A DNA stretch of 40,537 nucleotides from an uncultured Pseudoflavonifractor sp. (lineage in GTDB: Bacteria > Bacillota > Clostridia > Oscillospirales > Oscillospiraceae): contig NZ_CALXEG010000028.1 of assembly GCF_944387275.1 (NCBI RefSeq), positions 1 through 40,537 of the forward strand. Reading direction: 5' to 3'. Made by a program: the position numbers and the translations under genes. Of the stretch, positions 7,138 through 15,027 are shown in pieces; positions within the stretch are counted from its first letter, which is position 1, and each line of letters begins with the position of its first letter. The notes beneath the pieces are model-generated. The model ran no database searches and had not been told where the DNA came from. It saw nothing but the letters and a program-made list of their open reading frames with translations.

Positions 7138-9486
7138 GGTGATCGTTCCTTTCTCAATGGTTTCTTTGGGCTGCGTATGCTGAGGGACAGCGGTGTCCCG
7201 GGGGGTGGGCTTGAAGAACTTGAGCCGCAGGGCGTTGGTCACCACGCACACCGAGCTGAGGCTCATGGCTGCCGCGGCGAACATGGGGCTGAGCTGGAGG
7301 TGGAACAGGGGATAGAAGGCCCCGGCGGCCAGGGGGATGCAGATGATGTTGTAGAAGAAGGCCCAGAACAGGTTCTCTTTGATGTTGCGGATGGTGGCCT
7401 TGGACAGCCGCACCGCGTCCACCGCATCCATCAGGTCGCTCTTCATCAGCACGATGTCCGCCGACTCGATGGCCACGTCGGTGCCCGCGCCGATGGCCAG
7501 GCCCACATCCGCCCGGGCCAGGGCGGGGGCGTCGTTGATGCCGTCGCCCACCATGGCCACCTTCCGGCCCTGGGCCTGGAGGGCGGACACGGTCTTCTCC
7601 TTGTCCTGGGGCAGCACCTCGGCCACGATCTCGTCCACGCCCAGGGCCTGCCCCACCGCCTGAGCGGTGCGGCGGTTGTCGCCGGTAAGCATGACCACCC
7701 GGATGCCCAGGGCCTTGAAGCCCGCAACAGCGGCGGCGCTGGTGGGTTTGGCGGTGTCGGCCACGGCCACCACGCCCAGGAGCTTGCCGTTTTCCGCGAA
7801 GTAGAGGGGGGTCTTGCCCTGCTCGGCCAGGGCTCCGGCGGAGGCCTCAAAGCCGGACAGGTCCACGCCCGCCTCCTCCATCATGGCCCGGTTGCCCGTC
7901 AGCACGGGGGCGCCGTGGAGCAGGGCGGTGACGCCCCGGCCGTGGACGGCCTGGAAGCCCTCCACAGCCACCAGGGGGATGTTCCGGTCCCCGGCCTCGG
8001 CCACGATGGCCTGAGCCAGAGGGTGCTCCGAGGGCTGCTCCAGGGAGGCGGCCACGCACAGCAGCTCTTCCTCGGTGACGTCGTCAGCGGTGAGGCAGTC
8101 GGTGACCACCGGCTTGCCGCTGGTAAGGGTGCCTGTCTTGTCCAGCACCACCGTGTCGATGGTGTGGAGGGTCTCCAGGGCCTCGGCGGACTTGATGAGG
8201 ATGCCGTTCTCCGCGCCCTTGCCGGTGCCCACCATGATGGCCACCGGAGTGGCCAGGCCCAGGGCGCAGGGGCAGGAGATGACCAGCACGGCCACACCGG
8301 CGGTGAGGGCGGAGGTGATGTTGCCGCCGGTGGCGATGAGCCAGATGACAGCGGTCACCAGGGCAATGGTGATGACAGCAGGCACAAAGACGCCCGCCAC
8401 CTTGTCGGCCAGCTTGGCGATGGGGGCCTTGGAGGAGGATGCCTCGTCCACCAGGCGGATCATCTGGGCCAGGGTGGTGTCCTCGCCCACTCGGAGGGCC
8501 TTGAAGGTGAAGGAGCCGGACTTGTTGATGGACGCGGCGGCCACCTTGTCCCCGGGGCCCTTGTCCACCGGCAGGCTCTCGCCGGTGAGGGCGGACTCGT
8601 CCACAGCGGAGAAGCCGTCGGTGATGACGCCGTCCACCGGGATGCGTCCGCCGGGCCGCACCACGATCAGGTCGCCCACCACCACCTCCTCCACCGGCAC
8701 CTCGGTCTCCACCCCGTCCCGCAGGACGGAGGCGGTCTTGGGGGCCAGGTCCATCAGGCGGGTGATGGCCTCGCTGGTCTTGCCCTTGGAGCGGGTCTCC
8801 AGGTACTTGCCCAGGGTGATGAGGGTGAGGATCATGCCCGCCGACTCAAAGTACAGGTCCATGGACCACTTGTCCGCCAGGGCCGTGTCCCCGTGGCCCA
8901 GGCCCCAGCCGATGGCGAACAGGGCGGCCACGCCGTAGATCAGGGCGGCGGCGGAGCCCATGGCGATGAGGGAGTCCATGTTGGGCGCGCCCTTGAACAG
9001 GGTCTTGAAGCCCACCTTGTAGTACTTGTCGTTGACATACAGGATGGGCAGCAGCAGCAGAAACTGGACCAGCGCAAAGACCATGGCGTTCTCCGTGCCG
9101 TGGAACACCTCCGGCAGGGGCCAGCCCATCATGTGGCCCATGGCGATGTAGAACAGGGGGATGAGGAAGACAAAGGACACGATGAGACGGCGCTTCATGT
9201 GCTTGAGCTCCGCCTCCATGGGAGAGGGGCCCTGCTGGGCGGCGGGGGCCTGCTTCCCGGCGGGCAGGGGGCAGGAGGCGCCGTATCCGGCGGCGGCCAC
9301 CGCTTCCTCAATGGCTTGGGGAGAGGTCTTGCCCGGGTCGTACTCCACGGTCATGGAGTTGGACAGCAGGTTCACGTTGACCTCCGTGACGCCGTCCAGC
9401 TTGCGCACCGCTTTATCCACATGGGCCGAACAGGCGGAACAGGTCATGCCGGTGACGTCAAATTTCTGTTTCAAGGAAAACACCAC
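6928..9486 (-). CDS. copA: Copper-exporting P1B-type ATPase with fused C-terminal CopZ-like domain
   Basis: An 852-residue heavy-metal P-type ATPase that pumps Cu(I) out of the cell. Order: N-terminal metal-binding domain with GMTCSAC (residues 13-19); first membrane segments from about 100; actuator TGES (about 300); CPC ion-path motif in SCPCALGLATP (about 404); phosphorylation motif DKTGTLT (about 448); hinge GDGINDAPALA; then the last two membrane helices. Unusually, a second metal-binding domain with GMMCAHC follows at the extreme C terminus (last about 69 residues) and has its own internal ATG and ribosome binding site. The GTG start at 9486 is tentative; GTG 9483 is equally possible. 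csoR lies 36 bases upstream in the same operon. Confidence 0.96.
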   Translation of the reverse strand: MVFSLKQKFDVTGMTCSACSAHVDKAVRKLDGVTEVNVNLLSNSMTVEYDPGKTSPQAIEEAVAAAGYGASCPLPAGKQAPAAQQGPSPMEAELKHMKRRLIVSFVFLIPLFYIAMGHMMGWPLPEVFHGTENAMVFALVQFLLLLPILYVNDKYYKVGFKTLFKGAPNMDSLIAMGSAAALIYGVAALFAIGWGLGHGDTALADKWSMDLYFESAGMILTLITLGKYLETRSKGKTSEAITRLMDLAPKTASVLRDGVETEVPVEEVVVGDLIVVRPGGRIPVDGVITDGFSAVDESALTGESLPVDKGPGDKVAAASINKSGSFTFKALRVGEDTTLAQMIRLVDEASSSKAPIAKLADKVAGVFVPAVITIALVTAVIWLIATGGNITSALTAGVAVLVISCPCALGLATPVAIMVGTGKGAENGILIKSAEALETLHTIDTVVLDKTGTLTSGKPVVTDCLTADDVTEEELLCVAASLEQPSEHPLAQAIVAEAGDRNIPLVAVEGFQAVHGRGVTALLHGAPVLTGNRAMMEEAGVDLSGFEASAGALAEQGKTPLYFAENGKLLGVVAVADTAKPTSAAAVAGFKALGIRVVMLTGDNRRTAQAVGQALGVDEIVAEVLPQDKEKTVSALQAQGRKVAMVGDGINDAPALARADVGLAIGAGTDVAIESADIVLMKSDLMDAVDAVRLSKATIRNIKENLFWAFFYNIICIPLAAGAFYPLFHLQLSPMFAAAAMSLSSVCVVTNALRLKFFKPTPRDTAVPQHTQPKETIEKGTITMEKKLGIEGMMCAHCKAHVEKALSALDGVTSAVADVENKCAVVTLSHDVADEALKKAVEEAGYQVTSVS

Positions 9487-9522
9487 ACTTTCCGGTACAA
9501 AAAGAGATAGAATACAGAGCTG

Positions 9523-9786
9523 TCACTTGAGGATACGGCCCAGGGTCTGGGTGAACTCGTCGATCTTGGCGGCCCGCTCCTCGTCGCTGGCGGCCTCCTG
9601 GACGCAGTGCTTCAGATGGGCGGCCAGGATCTCCTTGTTGGCCCGGTTGAGAATGGCCTCGGTGGCCATGATCTGCTGGGAGATGTCGATGCAGTAGCGG
9701 TTCTCTTCCACCATCTTCAGGATACCGTCCAGCTGTCCCCGGGCGGTCTTCAGCAGGCGGGTCACGGTCTTGGGGTCGGCCATCAT
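9523..9786 (-). CDS. csoR: Copper-sensing repressor CsoR
   Basis: An 87-residue all-helical CsoR/RcnR-family repressor. The Cu(I) ligands of CsoR are all visible: Cys32 (in RYCID), His57 and Cys61 (in AHLKHC), in the expected Cys...His-x3-Cys spacing. Apo-CsoR represses and copper releases it. The ATG at 9786 follows GGAGG at 8 bases. It heads the csoR-copA operon and sits behind a promoter with a G/C-tract operator, so it should control itself, copA and copZ. Confidence 0.96.
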   Translation of the reverse strand: MMADPKTVTRLLKTARGQLDGILKMVEENRYCIDISQQIMATEAILNRANKEILAAHLKHCVQEAASDEERAAKIDEFTQTLGRILK

Positions 9787-9811
9787 ATCCGCCACCTCCG
9801 TTTCTCTGAGT

Positions 9812-9875
9812 AACACCCCCCTGGGGGGGAGTGTTCTTACGGCGTAATCATACTCGGATAGTGGGGAATTGTCAA
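9812..9875 (-). promoter_or_regulatory. csoR-copA promoter and CsoR box
   Basis: On the minus strand, -35 TTGACA (9875-9870), a 17-bp spacer and -10 TATGAT (9852-9847). About 12 bases further is the inverted repeat AACACCCCCC-T-GGGGGGGAGTGTT (9812-9835), which resembles the G/C-tract dyads bound by CsoR proteins. It covers the start of the transcript. Confidence 0.88.
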
Positions 9876-9941
9876 GCGGAAAAATCAAAAAACAGCGGGC
9901 CGCCCATAGGGGCGTTTTGAACGCGTGGGAAGGCGGACGAT

Positions 9942-9974
9942 AAAAAAATCCGGGCCGGCATGTGCCGGCCCGGA
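9942..9974 (-). terminator. Terminator of the GT2 gene
   Basis: A 12-bp stem TCCGGGCCGGCA (9949-9960) with 9963-9974. On the minus strand it is followed by seven T (9948-9942). It begins 6 bases beyond the GT2 stop codon. Confidence 0.9.
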
Positions 9975-9979
9975 GGCTG

Positions 9980-11263
9980 TCAGCGGGCAGTGCTGAGCTG
10001 CTTTGCGCTGGAGTGATAGATGGGCTTCCACTCCACCCGGCGCACCAGGGCGGCCAGGGAGATGGGGATGTAGGTAAACATGAAGATGGGGAACAGGAAG
10101 ACATAGAAGATCTTCTTTACAGCCGGGGCATTGATCTTCTTCCACTCGCTGAGCACGGTAATGATGCCGTAGGCCAGCAGGCCCATGTAGAAGGTGAACA
10201 GGGAGGAGCCGATGAACTCCAGGCACAGGGACACCACATAGCGGGCGATGTAGGGGGGCTCCACCAGGCAGGCGGCGCAGACAATGGCGTTGAAGAGGAA
10301 CGCGGCCAGGGTGAGCAGCATGCCGGGGGCCACGGTCATCAGCATGTCGTAGCAGGACCAGCTTCTCCGATCCAGCCGGGCGCAGCCCTTCAGCAGGGGG
10401 AGGGTGTACTTCAGGTCCACCTGGTAGAAGCCCTTGGACCACCGCAGCCGCTGATCCCAGGACTGGCGGAAGGTGGTGGGCTGCTCGTCGTAGACCACGG
10501 CGGCGTCGCAGTAGCCGATGCGGAAGCCCTTGACCGCAGAGCTGACCGAGAACTCGATGTCCTCGGTGAGCAGGTGGTAGGGCCAGCCGCCGTTCTCCCG
10601 GATGACCCGGGAGGACACCAGGAAGCCGGTGCCGGACACGTGGCAGTTGCTGCCCAGCAGCATCCGGGGATAGCTGAGGAAGCGGGCCTCCCGCAGGAAC
10701 CAGATGGAATAGCCGGCGGAGATCCAGTTGGCGCCGAAGTTCTTGGAATTGCGGTAGCAGGTGAGGGCGTCATACTTGCCGGTGTCAAAGACCCGGTTCA
10801 TCTCCCGCACGAACTCCTTATCCACCAGGTTATCGGCGTCAAAGATGAGGTATGCGTCGTACACGTCACGGTTTTCCGCCGCCAGATGGTGGAAGAGCCA
10901 GTCCAGGGCGTAGCCCTTGCCCTTGAGGCGCTGGTCGTGTCGCTCGTAGACGATGGCGCCCGCGGCGCGGGCCGCGCGGGCCGTGTCGTCGGTGCAGTTG
11001 TCGGCCACCACATAGACATCCAGCAGCTCAGATGGGTAATTCTGCTGTTTCAAGCATTGTATAAGCTCTGCTATGACGCCCTCTTCGTTGCGGGCGGAGA
11101 TCACAGCGGCGTAGCGGTGGAGCTTGCAGTTTTCCGGCAGGCGGGGCGGATGCTTCCGGCGCACCAGACCCACGCCCAGATAGATGAGCTGGTAGAAATA
11201 GAGTACCGTAAAGAGCACGGCGATAAAGAGATTCAGATGCTGTATCAAATGGATCATATTCAT
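9980..11263 (-). CDS. Membrane glycosyltransferase family 2
   Basis: A 427-residue processive-type GT2 enzyme. There is an N-terminal membrane helix (about residues 8-30), then the GT-A catalytic domain with ISARNEE, VADNCTDDTA, the metal-binding IFDADN, the acceptor motif LLTEDIEF and QRLRW (the Q-x-x-R-W motif of hyaluronan/cellulose/chitin-synthase-like enzymes). Three to four C-terminal membrane helices follow. It probably polymerises or adds a sugar at the membrane, for example a poly-N-acetylglucosamine-like or other surface polymer; the product is not determined. ATG 11263 is chosen over 11269 because AGGTGA is 7 bases upstream of it. It stands alone on the minus strand. Confidence 0.9.
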   Translation of the reverse strand: MNMIHLIQHLNLFIAVLFTVLYFYQLIYLGVGLVRRKHPPRLPENCKLHRYAAVISARNEEGVIAELIQCLKQQNYPSELLDVYVVADNCTDDTARAARAAGAIVYERHDQRLKGKGYALDWLFHHLAAENRDVYDAYLIFDADNLVDKEFVREMNRVFDTGKYDALTCYRNSKNFGANWISAGYSIWFLREARFLSYPRMLLGSNCHVSGTGFLVSSRVIRENGGWPYHLLTEDIEFSVSSAVKGFRIGYCDAAVVYDEQPTTFRQSWDQRLRWSKGFYQVDLKYTLPLLKGCARLDRRSWSCYDMLMTVAPGMLLTLAAFLFNAIVCAACLVEPPYIARYVVSLCLEFIGSSLFTFYMGLLAYGIITVLSEWKKINAPAVKKIFYVFLFPIFMFTYIPISLAALVRRVEWKPIYHSSAKQLSTAR

Positions 11264-11440
11264 ACACATTTCACCTGATAGCAGTTTTTATAGAAAGATA
11301 AAACCTTCTCTACCCATTTGCGATATCTTAGCACAATTTTTAAATGTTACAAGTTCTTTTCATAGATATTAATAAAAAGTTAAAAAAATTTTGTAGAAGT
11401 GACCAAAACCACAATTGAAAAAGGCAAAGTACAGGACATC

Positions 11441-11470
11441 TTGACAAGGGAATTGGGTGCCCCGTAATAT
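11441..11470 (+). promoter_or_regulatory. Predicted promoter far upstream of merR
   Basis: TTGACA (11441-11446), an 18-bp spacer and TAATAT (11465-11470). A transcript from here would carry a leader of about 190 bases before merR, or be a small RNA. Confidence 0.6.
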
Positions 11471-11565
11471 ATGTAAAGCAGAGGGGAGAGAAGACGTATT
11501 ATAAGACGGGATAAAAAGAAAAAAATTCCATCTGGATTCTTTTGCTGGCGGAGTGAGGCGGGTCA

Positions 11566-11574
11566 TGCTATACT
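11566..11574 (+). promoter_or_regulatory. Predicted extended -10 promoter
   Basis: TGCTATACT forms an extended -10 element (TG-n-TATACT). No good -35 lies at 17 bp. Confidence 0.4.
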
Positions 11575-11610
11575 GAATTATTCCAAATGCGAAAAATTTT
11601 CCTGACCCTC

Positions 11611-11641
11611 TTGACTTTCCACCCGGTGGAAGGTGTATGGT
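11611..11641 (+). promoter_or_regulatory. MerR-type promoter/operator of merR operon
   Basis: TTGACT (11611-11616) and TATGGT (11636-11641) are separated by 19 bp, the over-long spacing typical of MerR-activated promoters. The spacer contains the perfect dyad TTCCACC-C-GGTGGAA (11617-11631). This fits activation of the operon by its own MerR protein. Confidence 0.88.
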
Positions 11642-11665
11642 CTGGCTGTGGAGAGGTGAACGGCG

Positions 11666-12316
11666 ATGAAGATCAATGAAGTGGAGGAGCGGGTGGGCAT
11701 CACCAAGCGCAACATCCGCTACTATGAAAAGGAGGGCCTGCTCACGCCGGGGCGGAACAGCGACAACGGCTACCGGGACTACACCGAGGACGACGTGGCG
11801 GAGCTGAAGAAGATCAAGCTCCTGCGCAAGCTGGATATGCCCCTGGAGGAGATCCGCCGGATACAGGGGGGCGTGCTCACCCTGGAGGATGCCGTCCGCC
11901 GCCATATGATCGTGCTGGAGCGGGAGCGGAGCAACCTGGGCACCATGCAGGCCCTGTGCACCAAGGTGCTGGAGGAGGGCGCCCAGCTCTCCGAACTGGA
12001 CGCCGACCGCTATCTGGCGGAGATGGAGCAGATGGAACAGGAGGGGACCCGGTTTGTGAACATCAAAAAGAAGGACACCGTCACCCGCTATCTGGGTCCG
12101 CTGGGGGCGGCGCTGATCTTTGTCGCCCTTATGGCGGGCATCATCGCATTTCTGGTGTGGGCCTTTACGCTGGACCCGGAGGAGGCGCCGCCCCTGCCGC
12201 TGGTCATCGCGTTCATTGCCATCCCGGCGGTATTCATCATCGGCGTCCTGGTGGCGCTGGTCCAGAGATTCAAACAGATCAAAGGAGGAGAAGAGGATGC
12301 TGCTTCTCAATATTGA
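11666..12316 (+). CDS. MerR-family regulator with C-terminal membrane anchor
   Basis: A 216-residue protein. Residues 1-70 are a MerR DNA-binding domain (VGITKRNIRYYEKEGLL, then NGYRDYTEDDVAEL). A coiled-coil dimer helix spans about 72-125. Two strongly hydrophobic segments at about 145-168 and 180-202 replace the usual small effector domain. The regulator is therefore predicted to sit at the membrane and may sense envelope state or a membrane partner (inference). No cysteine metal site like that of CueR or MerR is seen. ATG 11666 follows GAGAGGTGA. The gene overlaps the next by 20 bases and heads an operon with a YbjQ protein and an ABC exporter. Confidence 0.9.
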   Translation: MKINEVEERVGITKRNIRYYEKEGLLTPGRNSDNGYRDYTEDDVAELKKIKLLRKLDMPLEEIRRIQGGVLTLEDAVRRHMIVLERERSNLGTMQALCTKVLEEGAQLSELDADRYLAEMEQMEQEGTRFVNIKKKDTVTRYLGPLGAALIFVALMAGIIAFLVWAFTLDPEEAPPLPLVIAFIAIPAVFIIGVLVALVQRFKQIKGGEEDAASQY

Positions 12317-12608
12317 CTACATCCCCGACAAGAAGGTAGAGGCCCTGGGACTGGTAAAGGGCAGCGTGGTTCAGGCCAAAAGCTTCGGCAAGGACTTCAT
12401 GTCCGGCATGAAGAACCTGGTGGGCGGCGAGGTGGAGGCCTATACCGACCTGCTCATCCAGGCCCGGCAGATCGCCACCAAGCGCATGGTGGACGAGGCC
12501 CAGTCCATGGGGGCCGACGCGGTGCTCAACATCCGGTACACCAGCTCCTCCATCATGCAGGGAGCTGCCGAGGTGACGGTGTACGGCACGGCGGTGCGTA
12601 TCGTGTAA
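12297..12608 (+). CDS. YbjQ/UPF0145 (DUF74) family protein
   Basis: A 103-residue cytosolic protein of the YbjQ family. It shows the pattern GLVKGSVVQAK, then GGEVEAYTDLLIQARQIATKRMVDEAQSMGADAVLNIRY, where the long helix and G-A-D-A-V are hallmarks. The family forms a pentameric ring and is often labelled a putative heavy-metal-binding domain; its true function is unknown. ATG 12297 lies behind AAAGGAGGA and overlaps the end of merR, so translation is coupled. Its place between a membrane MerR and an ABC exporter suggests a shared response. Confidence 0.88.
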   Translation: MLLLNIDYIPDKKVEALGLVKGSVVQAKSFGKDFMSGMKNLVGGEVEAYTDLLIQARQIATKRMVDEAQSMGADAVLNIRYTSSSIMQGAAEVTVYGTAVRIV

Positions 12609-12629
12609 CATATTAAGGAGGAAGCGGAC

Positions 12630-13352
12630 GTGCTGAAGATCGAACATTTTTCCAAGACCTATCCCGGGGGAAAACGGGCAGTGGACGACCTGAATCTGAA
12701 CGTTGCACCGGGTGAAATCTTTGGTTTCATCGGCCACAACGGCGCGGGAAAGACCACCACCCTCCGTGCGGTGGCGGGTGTGATGGACTTCACGGAGGGC
12801 ACCATCACCATCGGCGGCCACGACGTGCGGCGGGATTCCACGGCGGCCAAGAAGATCACCGCCTTTCTGCCCGACAATCCGGATCTGTACGACTTCCTCA
12901 CCGGCGTGCAGTACCTGAACTTTATCGCCGACCTGTACGACATTCCCCGCAGGGAGCGGCAGGAGCGGGTCCAGAAGTACAGCGACGCCTTTGAGCTCAC
13001 CGGCAGCCTGGGCAGCCCCATCGGCAGCTACTCCCACGGCATGAAGCAGAAGCTGGCCATCATCTCCGCCCTCATCCGCCAGCCCAAGCTGCTCATTCTG
13101 GACGAGCCCTTTGTGGGCCTGGACCCGGTGGCCTCCCATCTGCTCAAGGGCTACCTGCGGGAGGTGTGCGACAACGGCGGCGCGGTGTTCTTCTCCACCC
13201 ACGTGCTGGAGGTGGCGGAGAAGCTGTGCGACCGCATCGCCATCATCAAGCAGGGCAAGCTGGTGGAGGTGGGCGCCACCGAGGACATTGTGGGCAATTC
13301 CACCCTGGAGGACGTGTTCCTGGAGCTGGAAGGGGAGAAGGACCGTGACTAA
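12630..13352 (+). CDS. ABC transporter ATP-binding protein
   Basis: A 240-residue ABC ATPase of the drug/peptide exporter type. Walker A is GHNGAGKTT (residues 34-42), the signature is the variant SYSHGMKQK, Walker B is LLILDEPFVGLDP, and the switch histidine lies in FFSTHVLE. It energises the permease encoded next. The GTG start follows AAGGAGG closely upstream. Its end overlaps the permease start by 8 bases. The transported substrate is unknown. Confidence 0.95.
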   Translation: MLKIEHFSKTYPGGKRAVDDLNLNVAPGEIFGFIGHNGAGKTTTLRAVAGVMDFTEGTITIGGHDVRRDSTAAKKITAFLPDNPDLYDFLTGVQYLNFIADLYDIPRRERQERVQKYSDAFELTGSLGSPIGSYSHGMKQKLAIISALIRQPKLLILDEPFVGLDPVASHLLKGYLREVCDNGGAVFFSTHVLEVAEKLCDRIAIIKQGKLVEVGATEDIVGNSTLEDVFLELEGEKDRD

Positions 13353-14943
13353 ATTCCTGGCTCTGGTGTCCGTCAACCTGCGGGCCACCCTGAACGCCAT
13401 GCGCTTCGGCTCCAGGCGGAAGGGAAACAAGGCCGAGCGGCTCTCCGGCTTCGGGGCCCTGGTGCTGCTGGCCGCCCTGGGGCTCTATATCTCCGGCGTG
13501 TACAGCTTTACCTTCGGCAGCCAGCTGGCCCCTCTGGGCATGATCAACCTGATCATCCTCATCATGCCGGTGATCGCCGTGTCCTTTGGCCTGATGTTCA
13601 CCATCTTTGCCGCCCAGGGCGTGGTGTTCGGCGGCAAGGACAACGACCTGATGCTGTCCATGCCCGTGTCCCCCTTCTCCCTCATGCTCTCCCGCACCCT
13701 GGCCCTGTACGTGGAGAACCTGGTGTTCACCGTCTTTGTTCTGGGCCCCGCCGGCGTGGCCTACCTGGTCTTCGGCGGAGCAGGCGGCGCGGGCTTCTTT
13801 GTGGTGTTGATGCTCGGCGCGGTGCTCCTCTCCGCCCTGCCCACCCTGTTCTCCCTGCTGGTGGGCTACGTGCTGGCCTGGGTGTCCTCCAAGTTCCTCC
13901 GCCGGGGCGTGCTGTCCACTCTGCTGTACCTGGTGTTCTTCCTGCTGCTCATGGCCGTGATCATGCGGCTGAGCTTTGCCATGGGCGACCTGAGCCGGTA
14001 TGCCGCCGGGCTCCAGGACGCCTTCACCGGCTGGGGACTGCCCTTCCTGCTGCTGGAGCAGGCGGCCTGCGAGGGGAATCTGCTCTCCCTGCTGGCCCTC
14101 GCCGGGCTGTGCCTTGTGCCCTTCTTCCTGGTGGTGTGGCTCTTTGCCGGTCGGTATAAGAAGATCGTCACCAGTATGGGCGCCCGCAAGGCCCGCAGCG
14201 ACTACAAGCTGGAGCGGCTCTCCGCCTCCGGCCACCGCGCCGCCCTGCTCAAGAAGGAACTCAAGCGATTCTTCGGCTCTCCGGCTTACTTCATCAACTC
14301 CGGCTTCGGCCTGATCCTCCTGGCCGCGGGCGGCGTGGCCTGCCTGGTGTTCCGGGGGCAGGTGGAGGAATTCCTGGCCCTCGTCCAGGGATTGGTGCCC
14401 GTGGTGCCCGTGCTGGCGCTGATGATGGGCTTTTTCCTGTCCACGGTCCTGCTTACCGCCCCCTCCATCAGCCTGGAGGGCAGACAGCTGTGGATTTTAA
14501 AGGAGGCGCCCGTGTCCTGCGGGGAGATCTTCCTGGTCAAGGCCGGGGTGCAGATGCTGGTCACCCTGCCCTGCCTGCTGGTGGGGGTGATCTGCGCCGC
14601 CGTGGCTGTGGGTGTGGACCCCGGTTCCACTGTGGTGCTTCTGGTGCTGGGCGCGCTGTTCAGCGGCGTGATGGCACAGGGCGGCCTGCTGGCCAACCTG
14701 TTTCTGCCCAAACTGGACGCCCCCAACGACACGGTGGTGGTCAAGCAGTCCGCCTCGGTGCTGGTCACCATGTTCGGCTCCTGGGTGCTGCTGGCCATCT
14801 TCGGCTTCGGGTATGTCTTTGTCCTCTCCCGGCTGGGGGAGACGGCGGGTCTGCTGATCGTGGCGGCGGTGTGCGCCCTGCTGGACCTGGTGCTGTGGCG
14901 TCTGCTGGCCACTGTGGGCGTGAAGCTGTTCCGGGGACTGTAA
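13345..14943 (+). CDS. ABC transporter permease (exporter type)
   Basis: A 532-residue membrane protein with about ten to twelve transmembrane helices in two halves, split by a hydrophilic stretch near residues 270-310 (Lys/Arg-rich). It is the membrane partner of the upstream ATPase. Start GTG 13345 gives an 8-base overlap with the ATPase gene, typical of translational coupling; upstream codons in this frame belong to the ATPase gene. A stable hairpin follows. The family resembles large ABC-2-like permeases of Firmicutes; the substrate is not predictable. Confidence 0.88.
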   Translation: MTKFLALVSVNLRATLNAMRFGSRRKGNKAERLSGFGALVLLAALGLYISGVYSFTFGSQLAPLGMINLIILIMPVIAVSFGLMFTIFAAQGVVFGGKDNDLMLSMPVSPFSLMLSRTLALYVENLVFTVFVLGPAGVAYLVFGGAGGAGFFVVLMLGAVLLSALPTLFSLLVGYVLAWVSSKFLRRGVLSTLLYLVFFLLLMAVIMRLSFAMGDLSRYAAGLQDAFTGWGLPFLLLEQAACEGNLLSLLALAGLCLVPFFLVVWLFAGRYKKIVTSMGARKARSDYKLERLSASGHRAALLKKELKRFFGSPAYFINSGFGLILLAAGGVACLVFRGQVEEFLALVQGLVPVVPVLALMMGFFLSTVLLTAPSISLEGRQLWILKEAPVSCGEIFLVKAGVQMLVTLPCLLVGVICAAVAVGVDPGSTVVLLVLGALFSGVMAQGGLLANLFLPKLDAPNDTVVVKQSASVLVTMFGSWVLLAIFGFGYVFVLSRLGETAGLLIVAAVCALLDLVLWRLLATVGVKLFRGL

Positions 14944-14952
14944 AATGTGTAA

Positions 14953-14989
14953 AACTGCCGGTGGAGAGGGAACTTTTCCACCGGCAGTT
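14953..14989 (+). terminator. Hairpin after the ABC permease gene (possible terminator)
   Basis: AACTGCCGGTGGA (14953-14965) pairs perfectly with 14977-14989. The downstream sequence is CGTCTAAAG with no real T-run, so termination may be weak. Confidence 0.55.
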
Positions 14990-15027
14990 CGTCTAAAGTG
15001 CGAAACCAACCGGGAAGGAGCTTTACG

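Larger units (their letters stand above)
11270..11665. other. AT-rich intergenic control region without a gene
   Basis: About 395 bases between the divergent GT2 and merR genes, much more AT-rich than the surroundings. I see no coding frame. It holds three predicted plus-strand promoters (11441-11470, 11566-11574, 11611-11641). Upstream of GT2 on the minus strand it is AT-rich but without a clear promoter box pair. Confidence 0.7.

Noticed and set aside
6856-9510. An 884-codon open frame antisense to copA
   Set aside because: Exact shadow of copA with repetitive H/G/V/A composition; real motifs are all on the minus strand.
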